A stretch of DNA of 64,000 bases. Source: an uncultured Bacilli bacterium (lineage in GTDB: Bacteria; Bacillota_I; Bacilli_A; RF39; UBA660). The DNA is taken from NCBI GenBank assembly GCA_934096295.1, contig CAKOLL010000003.1:95685-159684 (forward strand), given 5' to 3'. The translations under genes and the position numbers were made by a program. The notes under the pieces were generated by a model that worked only from the letters and a program-made list of their open reading frames with translations, did no database searches and had not been told where the DNA came from. Position 1 is the stretch's first letter. Each line of letters starts with the position of its first letter. Below, piece by piece: positions 33,987 through 42,883 of this stretch.

Positions 33987-34430
33987 CTAAATCACCTCAG
34001 CTTTGCCACCAATATTTTCAATTTTTGTAACAGCCTTAGTAGAGAATCTATTGGCTTTAACAATTAACTTTTTAGTAAGTTCACCATTACCTAACACTTT
34101 AACACCACTAAGTTGTTTTTTAATTATTTTTCTTTCTTTTAATACTTCTGGAGTAACAACATCTCCATCATTAAAGAATTTATCTAAATCACTTAAATTA
34201 ATAACAGCATATTTTGTTTCAAATTGTTTGTTATTAAAACCTCTAATAGGAATTCTTCTATATAATGGAGTTTGACCACCTTGGAACCAAGCTTTGATTG
34301 ATGCACCACTTCTTGATTTTTGACCATTTTCTCCACGAGTAGATGTTTTACCCATTCCAGATCCTGGACCTCTACCTACTCTTTTAGAGGCTTTCATTTC
34401 TTTAGTCTTTGGTAAATTTTCTAATCTCAT
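33987..34430 (-). CDS. rplO: Ribosomal protein uL15
   Basis: 147 aa. MRLENLPKTKEMKASKRVG with the Gly/Arg-rich RGPGSGMGKTSTRGENGQKSR tail-like N-terminus, then FQGGQTPLYRRIPIRGF. Start ATG 34430 follows GAGG in the end of rpsE. No rpmD (L30) separates it from rpsE. Confidence 0.97.
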   Translation of the reverse strand: MRLENLPKTKEMKASKRVGRGPGSGMGKTSTRGENGQKSRSGASIKAWFQGGQTPLYRRIPIRGFNNKQFETKYAVINLSDLDKFFNDGDVVTPEVLKERKIIKKQLSGVKVLGNGELTKKLIVKANRFSTKAVTKIENIGGKAEVI

Positions 34431-34431
34431 A

Positions 34432-34938
34432 TTATAATTCCTCAACTTTCTTGCCACGAAGTTCAGCTATATGTTCTGGAGTTCTTTGGCTCTTTAATGC
34501 TTCTAAAGTAGCTTTAGCAACATTAACTTGAGTATTTGCTCCTAGAGACTTAGCAACTATATCCTTAACACCAGCTAGTTCTAATACTGCACGAGCAGCA
34601 CCACCAGCAATGATTCCACGTCCTTCTTTAGCAGGTTTAACTAAAACTACAGCTCTACCTACTTTAGCTTCTGCTTCATGAGGAATAGTTCTTCCTTGAC
34701 TAAGTGCAACTTTACATACATTTTTATTAGCAGCTTGTAAAGCTTTTTTGATAGCTTCTGGAACTTCATTAGCTTTTCCACTACCAATACCAACTAAACC
34801 TTTACGGTTACCAACTGCAACAGTAGCACAGAAACGGAAATGTCTACCACCTGAAGTAACTTTTGTTACTCTAGTAATAGAAATAACTTTTTCTTCTAAT
34901 AAATTTTTCTTTTCTTGTCTTTTATCGTCTTTTCTCAT
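34432..34938 (-). CDS. rpsE: Ribosomal protein uS5
   Basis: 168 aa. VISITRVTKVTSGGRHFRF, VGIGSGKANEVPEAI and the AGGAARAVLELAGVKDIVAKSLG block identify uS5; the mRNA-entry loop is complete. Confidence 0.98.
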   Translation of the reverse strand: MRKDDKRQEKKNLLEEKVISITRVTKVTSGGRHFRFCATVAVGNRKGLVGIGSGKANEVPEAIKKALQAANKNVCKVALSQGRTIPHEAEAKVGRAVVLVKPAKEGRGIIAGGAARAVLELAGVKDIVAKSLGANTQVNVAKATLEALKSQRTPEHIAELRGKKVEEL

Positions 34939-34948
34939 GCTACCCTCC

Positions 34949-35305
34949 TTAAAATTCTAGTCCAGCTTCTCTAGCAGCATCTGCTAAAGCTTCTACTCTA
35001 CCATGATATTGATATCCACCACGGTCAAATACGACTTTTTTAATTTTTAATTTTTTGCATTTTTCAGCAACATCTTTTCCAACAGCTTTAGCTGCTTCAA
35101 TATTACCTCCATTAGCAATTTTTAATTCTAAATTTGAAGAACTAGCAAGGGTAGTTTTAGTTACATCATCAATAACTTGAGCATAAATACCTTTATTAGA
35201 TCTAAATACATTTAATCTTGGCACTTCTTTAGTACCACTTATAGTTTTACGTACTCTTGCATGACGTCTTACACGAGCCTTATTATTTGCTTCTTTTTTA
35301 ATCAT
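34949..35305 (-). CDS. rplR: Ribosomal protein uL18
   Basis: 118 aa. RRHARVRKTISGTKEVPRLNVFRSNKGIYAQVIDD and FDRGGYQYHGRVEALADAARE are standard. Binds 5S rRNA with uL5. Confidence 0.98.
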   Translation of the reverse strand: MIKKEANNKARVRRHARVRKTISGTKEVPRLNVFRSNKGIYAQVIDDVTKTTLASSSNLELKIANGGNIEAAKAVGKDVAEKCKKLKIKKVVFDRGGYQYHGRVEALADAAREAGLEF

Positions 35306-35319
35306 ACTTTAACTCCTCC

Positions 35320-35856
35320 CTATGCCGCTTTCTTTCCTTCTTTACGACGAACTTGTTCACCTTTGTAACGAATACCTTTACCTTTATAAGGTTCTGGTTC
35401 TCTTACTTTACGAACATTAGCCGCAAATTCAGATACTTTTTGTTTATCAATACCATGAATAGTAATTTCTGTATTACTTTCACTAGTTACTGATAACCCA
35501 ACTGGTGCTTCCATAACAACTGGATGAGAATAACCAGCATTAATAGTAATTTTATTACCACTAACTTGGAATCTATAACCAACACCAACTGCTTCTAAAC
35601 CTTTATCATATCCTTTAGAAACACCTGTTATCATATTACTAATTAATGAATTTGTAGTGCCTTGCATTACATTTGCTTCTTTACTTGGTTTAATTTGTTT
35701 AGTTAAAACAACACCATCTTCTACTACAACACTAACAAGTTTACTAAATTCTAAATTAAGTTCACCTTTAGGTCCCTTAACATCTACAACGTTTCCGTTA
35801 ACACTAACTGTTACGCCGTCAGGAATAACTAATTTTCTTTCACCTATTCTACTCAT
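35320..35856 (-). CDS. rplF: Ribosomal protein uL6
   Basis: 178 aa, two copies of the L6 fold. SRIGERKLVIPDGVTVSV, VDVKGPKGEL and the C-terminal PEPYKGKGIRYKGEQVRRKEGKK are diagnostic. Confidence 0.98.
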   Translation of the reverse strand: MSRIGERKLVIPDGVTVSVNGNVVDVKGPKGELNLEFSKLVSVVVEDGVVLTKQIKPSKEANVMQGTTNSLISNMITGVSKGYDKGLEAVGVGYRFQVSGNKITINAGYSHPVVMEAPVGLSVTSESNTEITIHGIDKQKVSEFAANVRKVREPEPYKGKGIRYKGEQVRRKEGKKAA

Positions 35857-35862
35857 AATAAC

Positions 35863-36261
35863 TTACCATATATAGGCAAGAACTTCGCCTCCTAACCCTT
35901 TAGCTCTAGCTTCTTTATCAGTCATTAAACCTTCAGAAGTTGAGATTATAGCAATACCTAGTCCGTTTAGAACTCGAGGAATTTCATCCACTTTAGCATA
36001 AACTCTTAAACCAGATTTACTAATTCTTTTAAGTCCAACAATAACTCTTTCTTTTTTAGGACCATATTTTAATGTTAAAGTTAATTTATCACCATTTGTA
36101 TTTTTTTCATATACATAATCAGCGATATAGCCTTCACTCTTAAGTATCTCAGCAATACCTAAAGTCATTTTAGTACCAATAACTTCAACAGTTGCATATC
36201 TCATTTGATTAGCATTACGAATACGAGTTAACATATCTGCTATTTTATCTTGTACAAACAT
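35863..36261 (-). CDS. rpsH: Ribosomal protein uS8
   Basis: 132 aa. DKIADMLTRIRNANQMRYATVEV at the N-terminus; VLNGLGIAIISTSEGLMTDKEARAKGLGGEVLAYIW at the end. The frame is open far upstream through rpsZ, but ATG 36261 behind GGAGG gives the normal S8 N-terminus. Confidence 0.97.
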   Translation of the reverse strand: MFVQDKIADMLTRIRNANQMRYATVEVIGTKMTLGIAEILKSEGYIADYVYEKNTNGDKLTLTLKYGPKKERVIVGLKRISKSGLRVYAKVDEIPRVLNGLGIAIISTSEGLMTDKEARAKGLGGEVLAYIW

Positions 36262-36274
36262 AATTTTCCTCCTT

Positions 36275-36460
36275 CTACCAACTAGATTTCTTAACACCTG
36301 GTAATTTACCTTCATTTGCAAGTTCTCTAAAACAAATTCTGCAAATTCCATATTTTCTAAGTACTCCGTGAGGTCTTCCACAACGATTACATCTTGTGTA
36401 AGCACGAGTTGAAAATTTAGGTGCTCTTTGATTTTTAACAATCATACTTTTCTTTGCCAT
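36275..36460 (-). CDS. rpsZ: Ribosomal protein uS14, zinc-binding type
   Basis: 61 aa. Short S14 form with CNRCGRPHGVLRKYGICRICF (two C-x2-C pairs) and the C-terminus GELPGVKKSSW-like. Starts 10 nt after the end of rplE. Confidence 0.97.
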   Translation of the reverse strand: MAKKSMIVKNQRAPKFSTRAYTRCNRCGRPHGVLRKYGICRICFRELANEGKLPGVKKSSW

Positions 36461-36469
36461 AGTGCCTCC

Positions 36470-37009
36470 TTAATTCTTGAAAGGCATTCCAAAGCCTTTT
36501 AATAAACTTTTAGCTTCTTCATTGCTCTTTGCAGTAGTAACGAATATAATATCCATTCCACGCACCTTTAACACTTCATCATATTCAATTTCTGGGAATA
36601 TTAATTGTTCTTTAATTCCAATTGTATAATTTCCTTTTCCATCAAAAGCATGTCCTGAAACTCCACGGAAATCTCTAACACGAGGAAGCCCAATTTTAAC
36701 TAATTTTTCAAAGAAGTTATACATATTTTCACCTCTTAATGTTACTTTAACACCAACAGGTTGACCTTCTCTTAATTTGAAACCAGCAATTGATTTACGA
36801 GCTTTTGTTACAACAGGTTTTTGACCACTAATAGCTTCTAGATCTTTTACAGCTGCAGTAATAAATTTTTCATCTTTACTACCTTCTCCAACACCCATAT
36901 TGATAACAATCTTTTCAAGTTTTGGAACAGCCATAACAGTAGTATAATTATGTTCTTTCATTAATTCAGGAACAATTTTTTCATCATATAATTTTCTAAA
37001 ATTACTCAT
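36470..37009 (-). CDS. rplE: Ribosomal protein uL5
   Basis: 179 aa. PKLEKIVINMGVGEG, KPVVTKARKSIAGFKLREG, and LPRVRDFRGVSGHAFDGKGNY are L5 landmarks. Binds 5S rRNA and contacts S13. Confidence 0.98.
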   Translation of the reverse strand: MSNFRKLYDEKIVPELMKEHNYTTVMAVPKLEKIVINMGVGEGSKDEKFITAAVKDLEAISGQKPVVTKARKSIAGFKLREGQPVGVKVTLRGENMYNFFEKLVKIGLPRVRDFRGVSGHAFDGKGNYTIGIKEQLIFPEIEYDEVLKVRGMDIIFVTTAKSNEEAKSLLKGFGMPFKN

Positions 37010-37011
37010 AA

Positions 37012-37317
37012 CTACTTACTCACTTTCTTAGAAGTTTTAGCTTTCTTTTCAGCTTTTTCTTCTACTTTTTCTTTTGTTTTAGAAGCTTTAGCTTCTTTTT
37101 CATCAATAACCTTTACATTAGAAACATGTATAGGAGCTTCAATTTCAAATATTCCACCTTTGTCATTCATACTTGTTGGTTTACTATGTTTTTTAACAAT
37201 ATGTACACCTTCAACAACAACTCTAGCCTCAGTCTTTAATGTTTTAATAACTTTACCAGTTTTACCTTTATCAGCACCAGCAATTACTTTAACAGTATCT
37301 CCAACTTTTACTTTCAT
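37012..37317 (-). CDS. rplX: Ribosomal protein uL24
   Basis: 101 aa. KOW motif DTVKVIAGADKGKTGKVI followed by VEGVHIVKKHSKP. The last ~28 residues are an Lys/Glu/Ala-rich tail (KASKTKEKVEEKAEKKAK) not found in most L24 proteins. Confidence 0.97.
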   Translation of the reverse strand: MKVKVGDTVKVIAGADKGKTGKVIKTLKTEARVVVEGVHIVKKHSKPTSMNDKGGIFEIEAPIHVSNVKVIDEKEAKASKTKEKVEEKAEKKAKTSKKVSK

Positions 37318-37326
37318 TTTTGCCTC

Positions 37327-37695
37327 CTATAATACTTCTGAAGCAAGAGAAACAATCTTCATATAATCTTTTTCTCTTAGCTCTCTAGCAACAGGTCCTA
37401 AAACACGAGTACCAATTGGTGATTTATCATCTTTAATAAGTACACATGCATTATCATCAAATTTGATATAAGAACCATCACTTCTTCTAACGCCTTCAAC
37501 GCTTCTAACGATTACGGCTTTAACAACTTTACCTTTTTTAACTGGACTGTTAGGAATAGCTTTTTTAACTGTTCCAACAACAACATCCCCGATATTACCA
37601 TATTTAACTTTAGATCCACCAAGGACTCTTATTACTAAAAGTTCTCTAGCTCCAGAGTTATCAGCAACTTTAAGTCTACTTTCTTGCATTACCAT
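37327..37695 (-). CDS. rplN: Ribosomal protein uL14
   Basis: 122 aa. MVMQESRLKVADNSGARELL, then VKKGKVVKAVIVRSVEGVRRSDGSYIKFDDNA and GPVARELREKDYMKIVSLASEVL. Initiator ATG 37695 is 7 nt from GGAGG. Confidence 0.98.
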   Translation of the reverse strand: MVMQESRLKVADNSGARELLVIRVLGGSKVKYGNIGDVVVGTVKKAIPNSPVKKGKVVKAVIVRSVEGVRRSDGSYIKFDDNACVLIKDDKSPIGTRVLGPVARELREKDYMKIVSLASEVL

Positions 37696-37706
37696 AATAA
37701 TACCTC

Positions 37707-37964
37707 CTAAAGGATAACAGCTTTAGTTAAAACTTCTACTAGTTCATATCTTTTAGTTTTAGATAATGGTCTAGTCATTCTAATCTTTACTGTATCTCCT
37801 ACTTTTGCTGCGTTTTCTTCATCATGAGCAGCATATTTCTTTGAATATTTAACATTTTTCTTATACAAAGGATGACTTTTTGATGTTTCAACATTAACAG
37901 TTATAGTTTTGTTATTAGATGCACTAACAACTTTACCAATTAATTCTTGTTTCTTTTCTGTCAT
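37707..37964 (-). CDS. rpsQ: Ribosomal protein uS17
   Basis: 85 aa. GKVVSASNNKTITVNVETSKSHPLYKK and KYAAHDEENAAKVGDTVKIRMTRPLSKTKRYELVEV are S17 blocks. Its first base overlaps the last base of rpmC. Confidence 0.97.
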   Translation of the reverse strand: MTEKKQELIGKVVSASNNKTITVNVETSKSHPLYKKNVKYSKKYAAHDEENAAKVGDTVKIRMTRPLSKTKRYELVEVLTKAVIL

Positions 37965-38167
37965 TATTTATTACCTCCATCAATTTCTCTTTCTTTAAGA
38001 ATAGTTTTCATTCTTGCAACATCTCTTCTTAATACTTTAAGTTCAACTGGTTTTTCAAGTGTACCATTTGCATGTTGCATTCTCTTTGTAAATAATTCTT
38101 CCTTTGTATCTTTGATTTTTTTAACTAAATCTTCTGTAGATAACTTTCTTAGTTCCTTAATTTCCAA
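37964..38167 (-). CDS. rpmC: Ribosomal protein uL29
   Basis: 67 aa. Best start is TTG at 38167 (then EIKELRKLSTEDLVKKI), set behind GGATGG in the rplP 3' end; ATG 38179 and GTG 38176 in frame would add up to four atypical residues. Core LFTKRMQHANGTLEKPVELKVLRRDVARMKTI is L29. Confidence 0.93.
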   Translation of the reverse strand: MEIKELRKLSTEDLVKKIKDTKEELFTKRMQHANGTLEKPVELKVLRRDVARMKTILKEREIDGGNK

Positions 38168-38594
38168 GAGAATCACCATCCTTTACTTCTTCTTTTTTTA
38201 CAAATTTTGTTTTAACAGATAATTTATGTGATGCAAGTCTTAGTGCTTCACGAGCTATTTCTTCAGAAACACCACTTATTTCAAACATAATCTTACCTGT
38301 TTTTACCACTGCTACCCATTCATCTACTGAACCTTTACCTTTACCTTGTCTAGTTTCTAGAGGTTTTTTAGTTCTAGGCATATGTGGGAATATGTTAATA
38401 AAAACTTTTCCGCCACGTTTCATATAACGTGTCATTGCAATACGAGCTGCTTCAATTTGACGAGCACTAATCCATCCGCCTTCTAAAGCTTGAAGTCCAT
38501 ATTCTCCAAAATGAAGTTCTGTATTACCTTTAGCTTTTCCATCATAACTTACTCTATGACTTTTACGATATTTAGTTCTTTTTGGCATCAACAT
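38157..38594 (-). CDS. rplP: Ribosomal protein uL16
   Basis: About 145 aa. MPKRTKYRKSHRVSYDGKAKG, ARIAMTRYMKRGGKVFINIFPHMP and VDEWVAVVKTGKIMFEI are L16 blocks. Two in-frame ATGs: 38594 fits GGGAG spacing, 38588 gives the canonical MPKRTKYR start. Overlaps the end of rpsC by 23 nt or less. Confidence 0.97.
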   Translation of the reverse strand: MLMPKRTKYRKSHRVSYDGKAKGNTELHFGEYGLQALEGGWISARQIEAARIAMTRYMKRGGKVFINIFPHMPRTKKPLETRQGKGKGSVDEWVAVVKTGKIMFEISGVSEEIAREALRLASHKLSVKTKFVKKEEVKDGDSLGN

Positions 38595-39249
38595 GTTTAT
38601 CAGCTCCCTTCAGATTTTTCTTTGCAGGAAGAATTTCATCTTTATAAATCCAAACTTTAACACCAATCTTACCATAAGTAGTATCAGCTTCAGCGATAGC
38701 ATAATCAACATCAGCTCTTATAGTATGTAGAGGCACAGTTCCTTCAGTATATCCTTCAGTTCTAGCCATTTCAGCTCCACCAAGTCTTCCTGAAACTGCA
38801 GTTTTACATCCTTTAGCTCCAGCTTTCATTACATTTCTGATAGCTCTTTTTTGAGCTGATCTAAATGGTGCTCTAGCAGCTATTTGACTAGCAATATTTT
38901 GAGCAACAAGTGAAGCATTTAAATCTGGATTTTTTTCTTCAACTATATTAACAAAAATTTCTTCTCCAACTAATTTAGATAATTTCTTTCTTAGTTTTTC
39001 AATATCTTCGCCACCACGACCGATGATAACACCAGGTTTAGCAGTATAGATACTAACTTCACATTTATTATTTCTTCTTTCAATAATAACACTTGCAATA
39101 GCAGCTTCTTTAAGATTCTTTTCTAAATATTCTCTGATTTTAATATCATTAATTAAATACTCTTGATAATTATCTTTAGAATACCATTTACTTTGCCAAG
39201 TTTTATTAACACCAAGTCTGTATCCTATAGGATTTACTTTTTGTCCCAT
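38572..39249 (-). CDS. rpsC: Ribosomal protein uS3
   Basis: 225 aa. MGQKVNPIGYRLGVNKTWQS, KH-domain motif GVIIGRGGEDIEKLRKKL, then GRLGGAEMARTEGYTEGTVPLHT. Located at the mRNA entry. Confidence 0.98.
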   Translation of the reverse strand: MGQKVNPIGYRLGVNKTWQSKWYSKDNYQEYLINDIKIREYLEKNLKEAAIASVIIERRNNKCEVSIYTAKPGVIIGRGGEDIEKLRKKLSKLVGEEIFVNIVEEKNPDLNASLVAQNIASQIAARAPFRSAQKRAIRNVMKAGAKGCKTAVSGRLGGAEMARTEGYTEGTVPLHTIRADVDYAIAEADTTYGKIGVKVWIYKDEILPAKKNLKGADKHVDAKKN

Positions 39250-39251
39250 TA

Positions 39252-39599
39252 TTACTTAACTCCCTTCGCTTCATCAGTTACTTTAACAGTAATGTGACTA
39301 CTTCTCTTATCATGGCGATCTACATTTCCACGACTTGCAAATTTAATTCTTTTATAAACAGGTCCTGGATTAATGTAACATTCACTAATTCTAAGTTCAG
39401 ATTCATTTGCACCGTTATTATTAACAGCATTTGCAACAGCTGAATTTAAAACTTTAAGAATTAATCTACTAGCTTTAGTATTAGTATTTTCTAATATACC
39501 TCTAGCAGTTTCAACATCTTTTCCTCTAATTAAGTCCATTGTCATTCTAGCAAGTCTTGGCTTAATTAAAGCATTTTTATGAATTGCGTATGCTTCCAT
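39252..39599 (-). CDS. rplV: Ribosomal protein uL22
   Basis: 115 aa. PRLARMTMDLIRGKDVETARGIL, then VLNSAVANAVNNNGANESELRI and the tunnel-lining hairpin end KRIKFASRGNVDRHDKRSSHITV. Confidence 0.97.
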   Translation of the reverse strand: MEAYAIHKNALIKPRLARMTMDLIRGKDVETARGILENTNTKASRLILKVLNSAVANAVNNNGANESELRISECYINPGPVYKRIKFASRGNVDRHDKRSSHITVKVTDEAKGVK

Positions 39600-39607
39600 G
39601 TTACCTC

Positions 39608-39871
39608 CTACTTATTACCTGCATGGCCTGTAAATTTACGAGTTTGTGAAAATTCTCCTAATTTATGTCCAACCATGTCTTCAGTTATATAAACTGGAAT
39701 AAAATCTTTTCCATTATGAACAGCTATAGTATGACCAACAAAGTCAGGAAAAATAGTAGATCTTCTTGACCAAGTTTTAATAACTGTTTTTTTAGTTCCT
39801 TTATTCATTTCTTGAACCTTTTTCATAAGTGATTTTTCAACATAAGGTCCTTTTTTTAAACTTCTTGCCAT
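39608..39871 (-). CDS. rpsS: Ribosomal protein uS19
   Basis: 87 aa. ARSLKKGPYVEKSLMKKV, IKTWSRRSTIFPDFVGHTIAVHNGK, and GHKLGEFSQTRKFTGHAGNK: a textbook S19. Confidence 0.98.
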   Translation of the reverse strand: MARSLKKGPYVEKSLMKKVQEMNKGTKKTVIKTWSRRSTIFPDFVGHTIAVHNGKDFIPVYITEDMVGHKLGEFSQTRKFTGHAGNK

Positions 39872-39879
39872 TTTTCCTC

Positions 39880-40713
39880 CTATTTCTTAGCCTTTCTACT
39901 AACTATTAGCTTTTCGCTTTTCTTTTTACTCTTACGAGTCTTAACTCCTAGAGCAGGTTTACCCCATGGAGTCATTGGGCTCTTACGTCCGATAGGTGCA
40001 CGTCCTTCTCCACCACCATGAGGGTGATCGTTAGGATTCATTACAGATCCACGGTTTGTAGGTCTAATTCCCATATGACGTTTTCTACCAGCTTTACCTA
40101 AGTTAACTAGTTTATAATCTTCATTTCCAACAACACCGATAGTTGCAATACATGTTCCAAGAACAAGTCTTGTTTCACCAGATTGTAAACGAAGCATTAC
40201 ATACTTACCTTCACGTCCAAGTATTTGAGCTCCAGCTCCAGCACTTCTACACATTTCAGCACCTTTACCAGGTTGTAATTCAATACAATGAACCATAGTA
40301 CCAACTGGAATATTTTTTAAAGGTAATGCATTTCCAACTTTGATATCAGCAGATTCTCCATTTTCAATAATCATACCAACTTTTAATCCATTTGGTGCAA
40401 TAATATATCTTTTTTCTCCATCTTTATAATTTATTAGAGCAATGTTAGCATTTCTATTTGGATCGTATTCAATTGTTGCAACACGTCCAGTAACACCAAC
40501 TTTATTTCTTTTATAATCAATAACACGGTATTTTCTTTTAGCTCCACCACCAATGTGACGAACTGTCATTTTACCTTGATTATTTCTTCCACCAGTTTTA
40601 CTCTTACTAGCTAAAAGTGATTTAGTAGGAGTTAAAGTTGTAATTTCTTCATTTGCTAGTGTACTCATTCCACGACGACCATTAGTCGTTGGTTTATAAT
40701 GTTTTATAGCCAT
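39880..40713 (-). CDS. rplB: Ribosomal protein uL2
   Basis: 277 aa. KHYKPTTNGRRGMSTLANEE, RHIGGGAKRKYRVIDYKRNK, and the C-terminal RPTNRGSVMNPNDHPHGGGEGRAPIGR with the His important for peptidyl transfer. Confidence 0.98.
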   Translation of the reverse strand: MAIKHYKPTTNGRRGMSTLANEEITTLTPTKSLLASKSKTGGRNNQGKMTVRHIGGGAKRKYRVIDYKRNKVGVTGRVATIEYDPNRNANIALINYKDGEKRYIIAPNGLKVGMIIENGESADIKVGNALPLKNIPVGTMVHCIELQPGKGAEMCRSAGAGAQILGREGKYVMLRLQSGETRLVLGTCIATIGVVGNEDYKLVNLGKAGRKRHMGIRPTNRGSVMNPNDHPHGGGEGRAPIGRKSPMTPWGKPALGVKTRKSKKKSEKLIVSRKAKK

Positions 40714-40729
40714 AATTTTTTCCTCCCTA

Positions 40730-41005
40730 CTATATTTCTATTGAAGAGCCTTCAGCTAAAGTAACAATAGCTTTTTTATAAGTCTTAGTTCTTCCAGCAT
40801 ATTTTCCAACTCTTCTTCTTTTAGATTTTGTGTTTAATGTATTAACATTAATTACACTAACTTTAAAAGCTTCTTCGATAGCTCTCTTAATTTCAGTTTT
40901 ATCAGCATCTTTAGCTACTTTAAATGTATAAACACCATTTTGTCTTTCAGCCATAGATTTTTCAGTAATAACTGGTGCAATAATAATATCAGAATAATGT
41001 CTCAT
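40730..41005 (-). CDS. rplW: Ribosomal protein uL23
   Basis: 91 aa. SDIIIAPVITEKSMAERQNG, YTFKVAKDADKTEIKRAIEE and RRVGKYAGRTKTYKKAIVTL. Docking site for trigger factor and SRP at the tunnel exit. Its start codon shares one base with the end of rplD. Confidence 0.98.
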   Translation of the reverse strand: MRHYSDIIIAPVITEKSMAERQNGVYTFKVAKDADKTEIKRAIEEAFKVSVINVNTLNTKSKRRRVGKYAGRTKTYKKAIVTLAEGSSIEI

Positions 41006-41628
41006 TATTTAAGCACCTCCTCAATTTTGCTTACTGCAGCTTCATCTATAACAACTACATCAGCATTTACTAAATCATATACATTTACTTCTTCAGCATA
41101 TATTACTAAACAATTTGGTAAATTTCTTGTTGCTAAATAAAGATTTGCAGCATCATCACTTGTAACAAATAATACTTTATCTTCTAATTTTAATGCATCT
41201 AACATTTTTAATGCATCTTTAGTTTTAGTACTTTCCATATTGAAGTTATCAACAACTACTAAAGCTTTTTCTAATACTTTTAGAGATAAAGCGCTCTTTA
41301 ATGCAAGTACTCCTTCTTTCTTATTAATTTTGAAACTAAAGTCACGGTTACCAACACCAAATGGTACTCCGCCACCAACCCATTGAGTAGCTCTTATACT
41401 ACCTTGACGAGCTCTACCAGTTCCTTTTTGTTTCCATGGTTTTCTTCCTCCACCAGAAACTTCACTTCTATTTTTAGTTTTTCTTGTTCCTTGACGAGTA
41501 GCATCTAATTGTAAACGAATCATTTTCTTTAGTGCATCATCATTTACTTCAATTTTAAAGATACTATCATTTAATGTTAAATCTTTTACTTTTTCACCAT
41601 TAAGGTTCTTAACACTTATCTTTGTCAT
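41005..41628 (-). CDS. rplD: Ribosomal protein uL4
   Basis: 207 aa. QGTRKTKNRSEVSGGGRKPW, KQKGTGRARQGSIRATQWVGGG is the extended loop of L4. In several bacteria L4 also represses its own S10 operon through the leader RNA. Confidence 0.98.
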   Translation of the reverse strand: MTKISVKNLNGEKVKDLTLNDSIFKIEVNDDALKKMIRLQLDATRQGTRKTKNRSEVSGGGRKPWKQKGTGRARQGSIRATQWVGGGVPFGVGNRDFSFKINKKEGVLALKSALSLKVLEKALVVVDNFNMESTKTKDALKMLDALKLEDKVLFVTSDDAANLYLATRNLPNCLVIYAEEVNVYDLVNADVVVIDEAAVSKIEEVLK

Positions 41629-41651
41629 TTTAATTCCTTTCTAAGCAAGTA

Positions 41652-42422
41652 TTACTTACTTTCTTCTTCCTTAGTTTCTTCTTTAGCATCAGTTACTTCT
41701 TCAGCAACAACTTCTTCTGTTACTTCTGGAGTTTCTTCAACAACTTCATCAACAACAGTTTCTACTTCATAAGTAAGAATTTCTTTTGGATCTTCCTTTC
41801 TGCTATTTTTAACAGCAGTTTTAATTAATACTAAAGAATTTTTTGCACCTGGAACATTTCCACTAACTAAAATATAGTTTTCTGCATCGTTTACTTCGAT
41901 AATTTCAAGATTTTGAATAGTAACTGTATCAACACCCATGTGTCCAGCTAATTTTTTGCCTTTCAAAACTCTCTTTGGTAACATAGTACCTAGTGATCCT
42001 GGTCTTCTGTGATAATGAGAACCATGAGTCATTGGTCCACGAGATTGGTTATGACGTTTAATAACACCTTGGAAACCTTTCCCTTTAGTTGTACCTGTTA
42101 CATCAACAATTTCTCCAACGCTAAATACTGAAGCAGAAATTGTATCACCAATATTATAAGTTGATTCTACATCTCTTATTTCTTTTAAGTAGCGCTTAGG
42201 AGTAGTATTTGCTTTTTTAGCATTTCCCATTTCTGGTCTAGTTGCTTGTTTTTCTTTCTTTTCGAATACACCAAGTTGAATTGCGTTATAACCATTTTTG
42301 CTGGCAGTTTTAACTTGCATTACTACGTTAGGTTCAGTTTCAATAACTGTAACAGGAATTAACTTACCTTCTTTAGTAAATACTTGAGTCATTCCAACTT
42401 TGCGTCCTAAGATTCCTTTCAT
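41652..42422 (-). CDS. rplC: Ribosomal protein uL3 with acidic C-terminal extension
   Basis: 256 aa. MKGILGRKVGMTQVFTKEGK, then KGFQGVIKRHNQSRGPMTHGSHYHR and PGSLGTMLPKRVLKGKKLAGHMG. The last ~50 residues (EVVEETPEVTEEVVAEEVTD onward) form a Glu/Val/Thr-rich tail longer than the usual ~209-aa L3. Confidence 0.97.
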   Translation of the reverse strand: MKGILGRKVGMTQVFTKEGKLIPVTVIETEPNVVMQVKTASKNGYNAIQLGVFEKKEKQATRPEMGNAKKANTTPKRYLKEIRDVESTYNIGDTISASVFSVGEIVDVTGTTKGKGFQGVIKRHNQSRGPMTHGSHYHRRPGSLGTMLPKRVLKGKKLAGHMGVDTVTIQNLEIIEVNDAENYILVSGNVPGAKNSLVLIKTAVKNSRKEDPKEILTYEVETVVDEVVEETPEVTEEVVAEEVTDAKEETKEEESK

Positions 42423-42442
42423 AATTTCTTTCCTTCCTTTTC

Positions 42443-42751
42443 TTATAATTTGATATTTACATCAACACCACTAGGTATGTCTAAGTGTTGTAATGCATCA
42501 ACAGTTTCTTTGCTTGGGTTCTTAATATCGATAAGTCTCTTATGAGTTCTTCTTTCGAATTGTTCCCTTGCATCTTTATATTTGTGAACTGCTCTTAATA
42601 CTGTAACTTTTTCAATTTCTGTTGGTAGTGGAACAGGTCCAGAAATTTCGCCACCAGTTCTTTTAACAGTTTCAACAATTTTTCCAGCAGCAACATCAAG
42701 TAATTGATAATCATATGCTTTCAAATTAATTCTAACTTTTTCTTTTGACAT
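42443..42751 (-). CDS. rpsJ: Ribosomal protein uS10
   Basis: 102 aa. RINLKAYDYQLLDVAAGKIVE, SGPVPLPTEIEKVTVLRAVHKYKDAREQFE, and RLIDIKNPSKETVDAL. First gene of the 29-gene block. ATG 42751 lies 10 nt after GGAGG. Confidence 0.98.
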   Translation of the reverse strand: MSKEKVRINLKAYDYQLLDVAAGKIVETVKRTGGEISGPVPLPTEIEKVTVLRAVHKYKDAREQFERRTHKRLIDIKNPSKETVDALQHLDIPSGVDVNIKL

Positions 42752-42880
42752 TTTTTCATGTCCTCCTTTCGCCTATATCTAGTATAGACATACTCCGTAC
42801 AAGTTCTCCAATCGTACTATTTTACTACCAACTTTTCCTAGTGTATCGGTAACCTCGCACATCTACGCAGTCATACGACT
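42752..42880 (-). promoter_or_regulatory. Putative structured leader of the S10 operon
   Basis: About 130 nt between promoter and rpsJ, clearly less AT-rich than other spacers here. Hairpins can be drawn: GTC/GAC just after the start site, GTAC...GTAC in the middle, and GTCTATA, loop, TATAGGC before the ribosome site. Suggests r-protein autoregulation; no specific Rfam motif was matched by eye. Confidence 0.45.
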
Positions 42881-42883
42881 ATA

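Noticed and set aside
35863..36441. Longer rpsH (start at 36441)
   Set aside because: The extra 60 codons overlap rpsZ in another frame; uS8 normally starts at the ATG at 36261.
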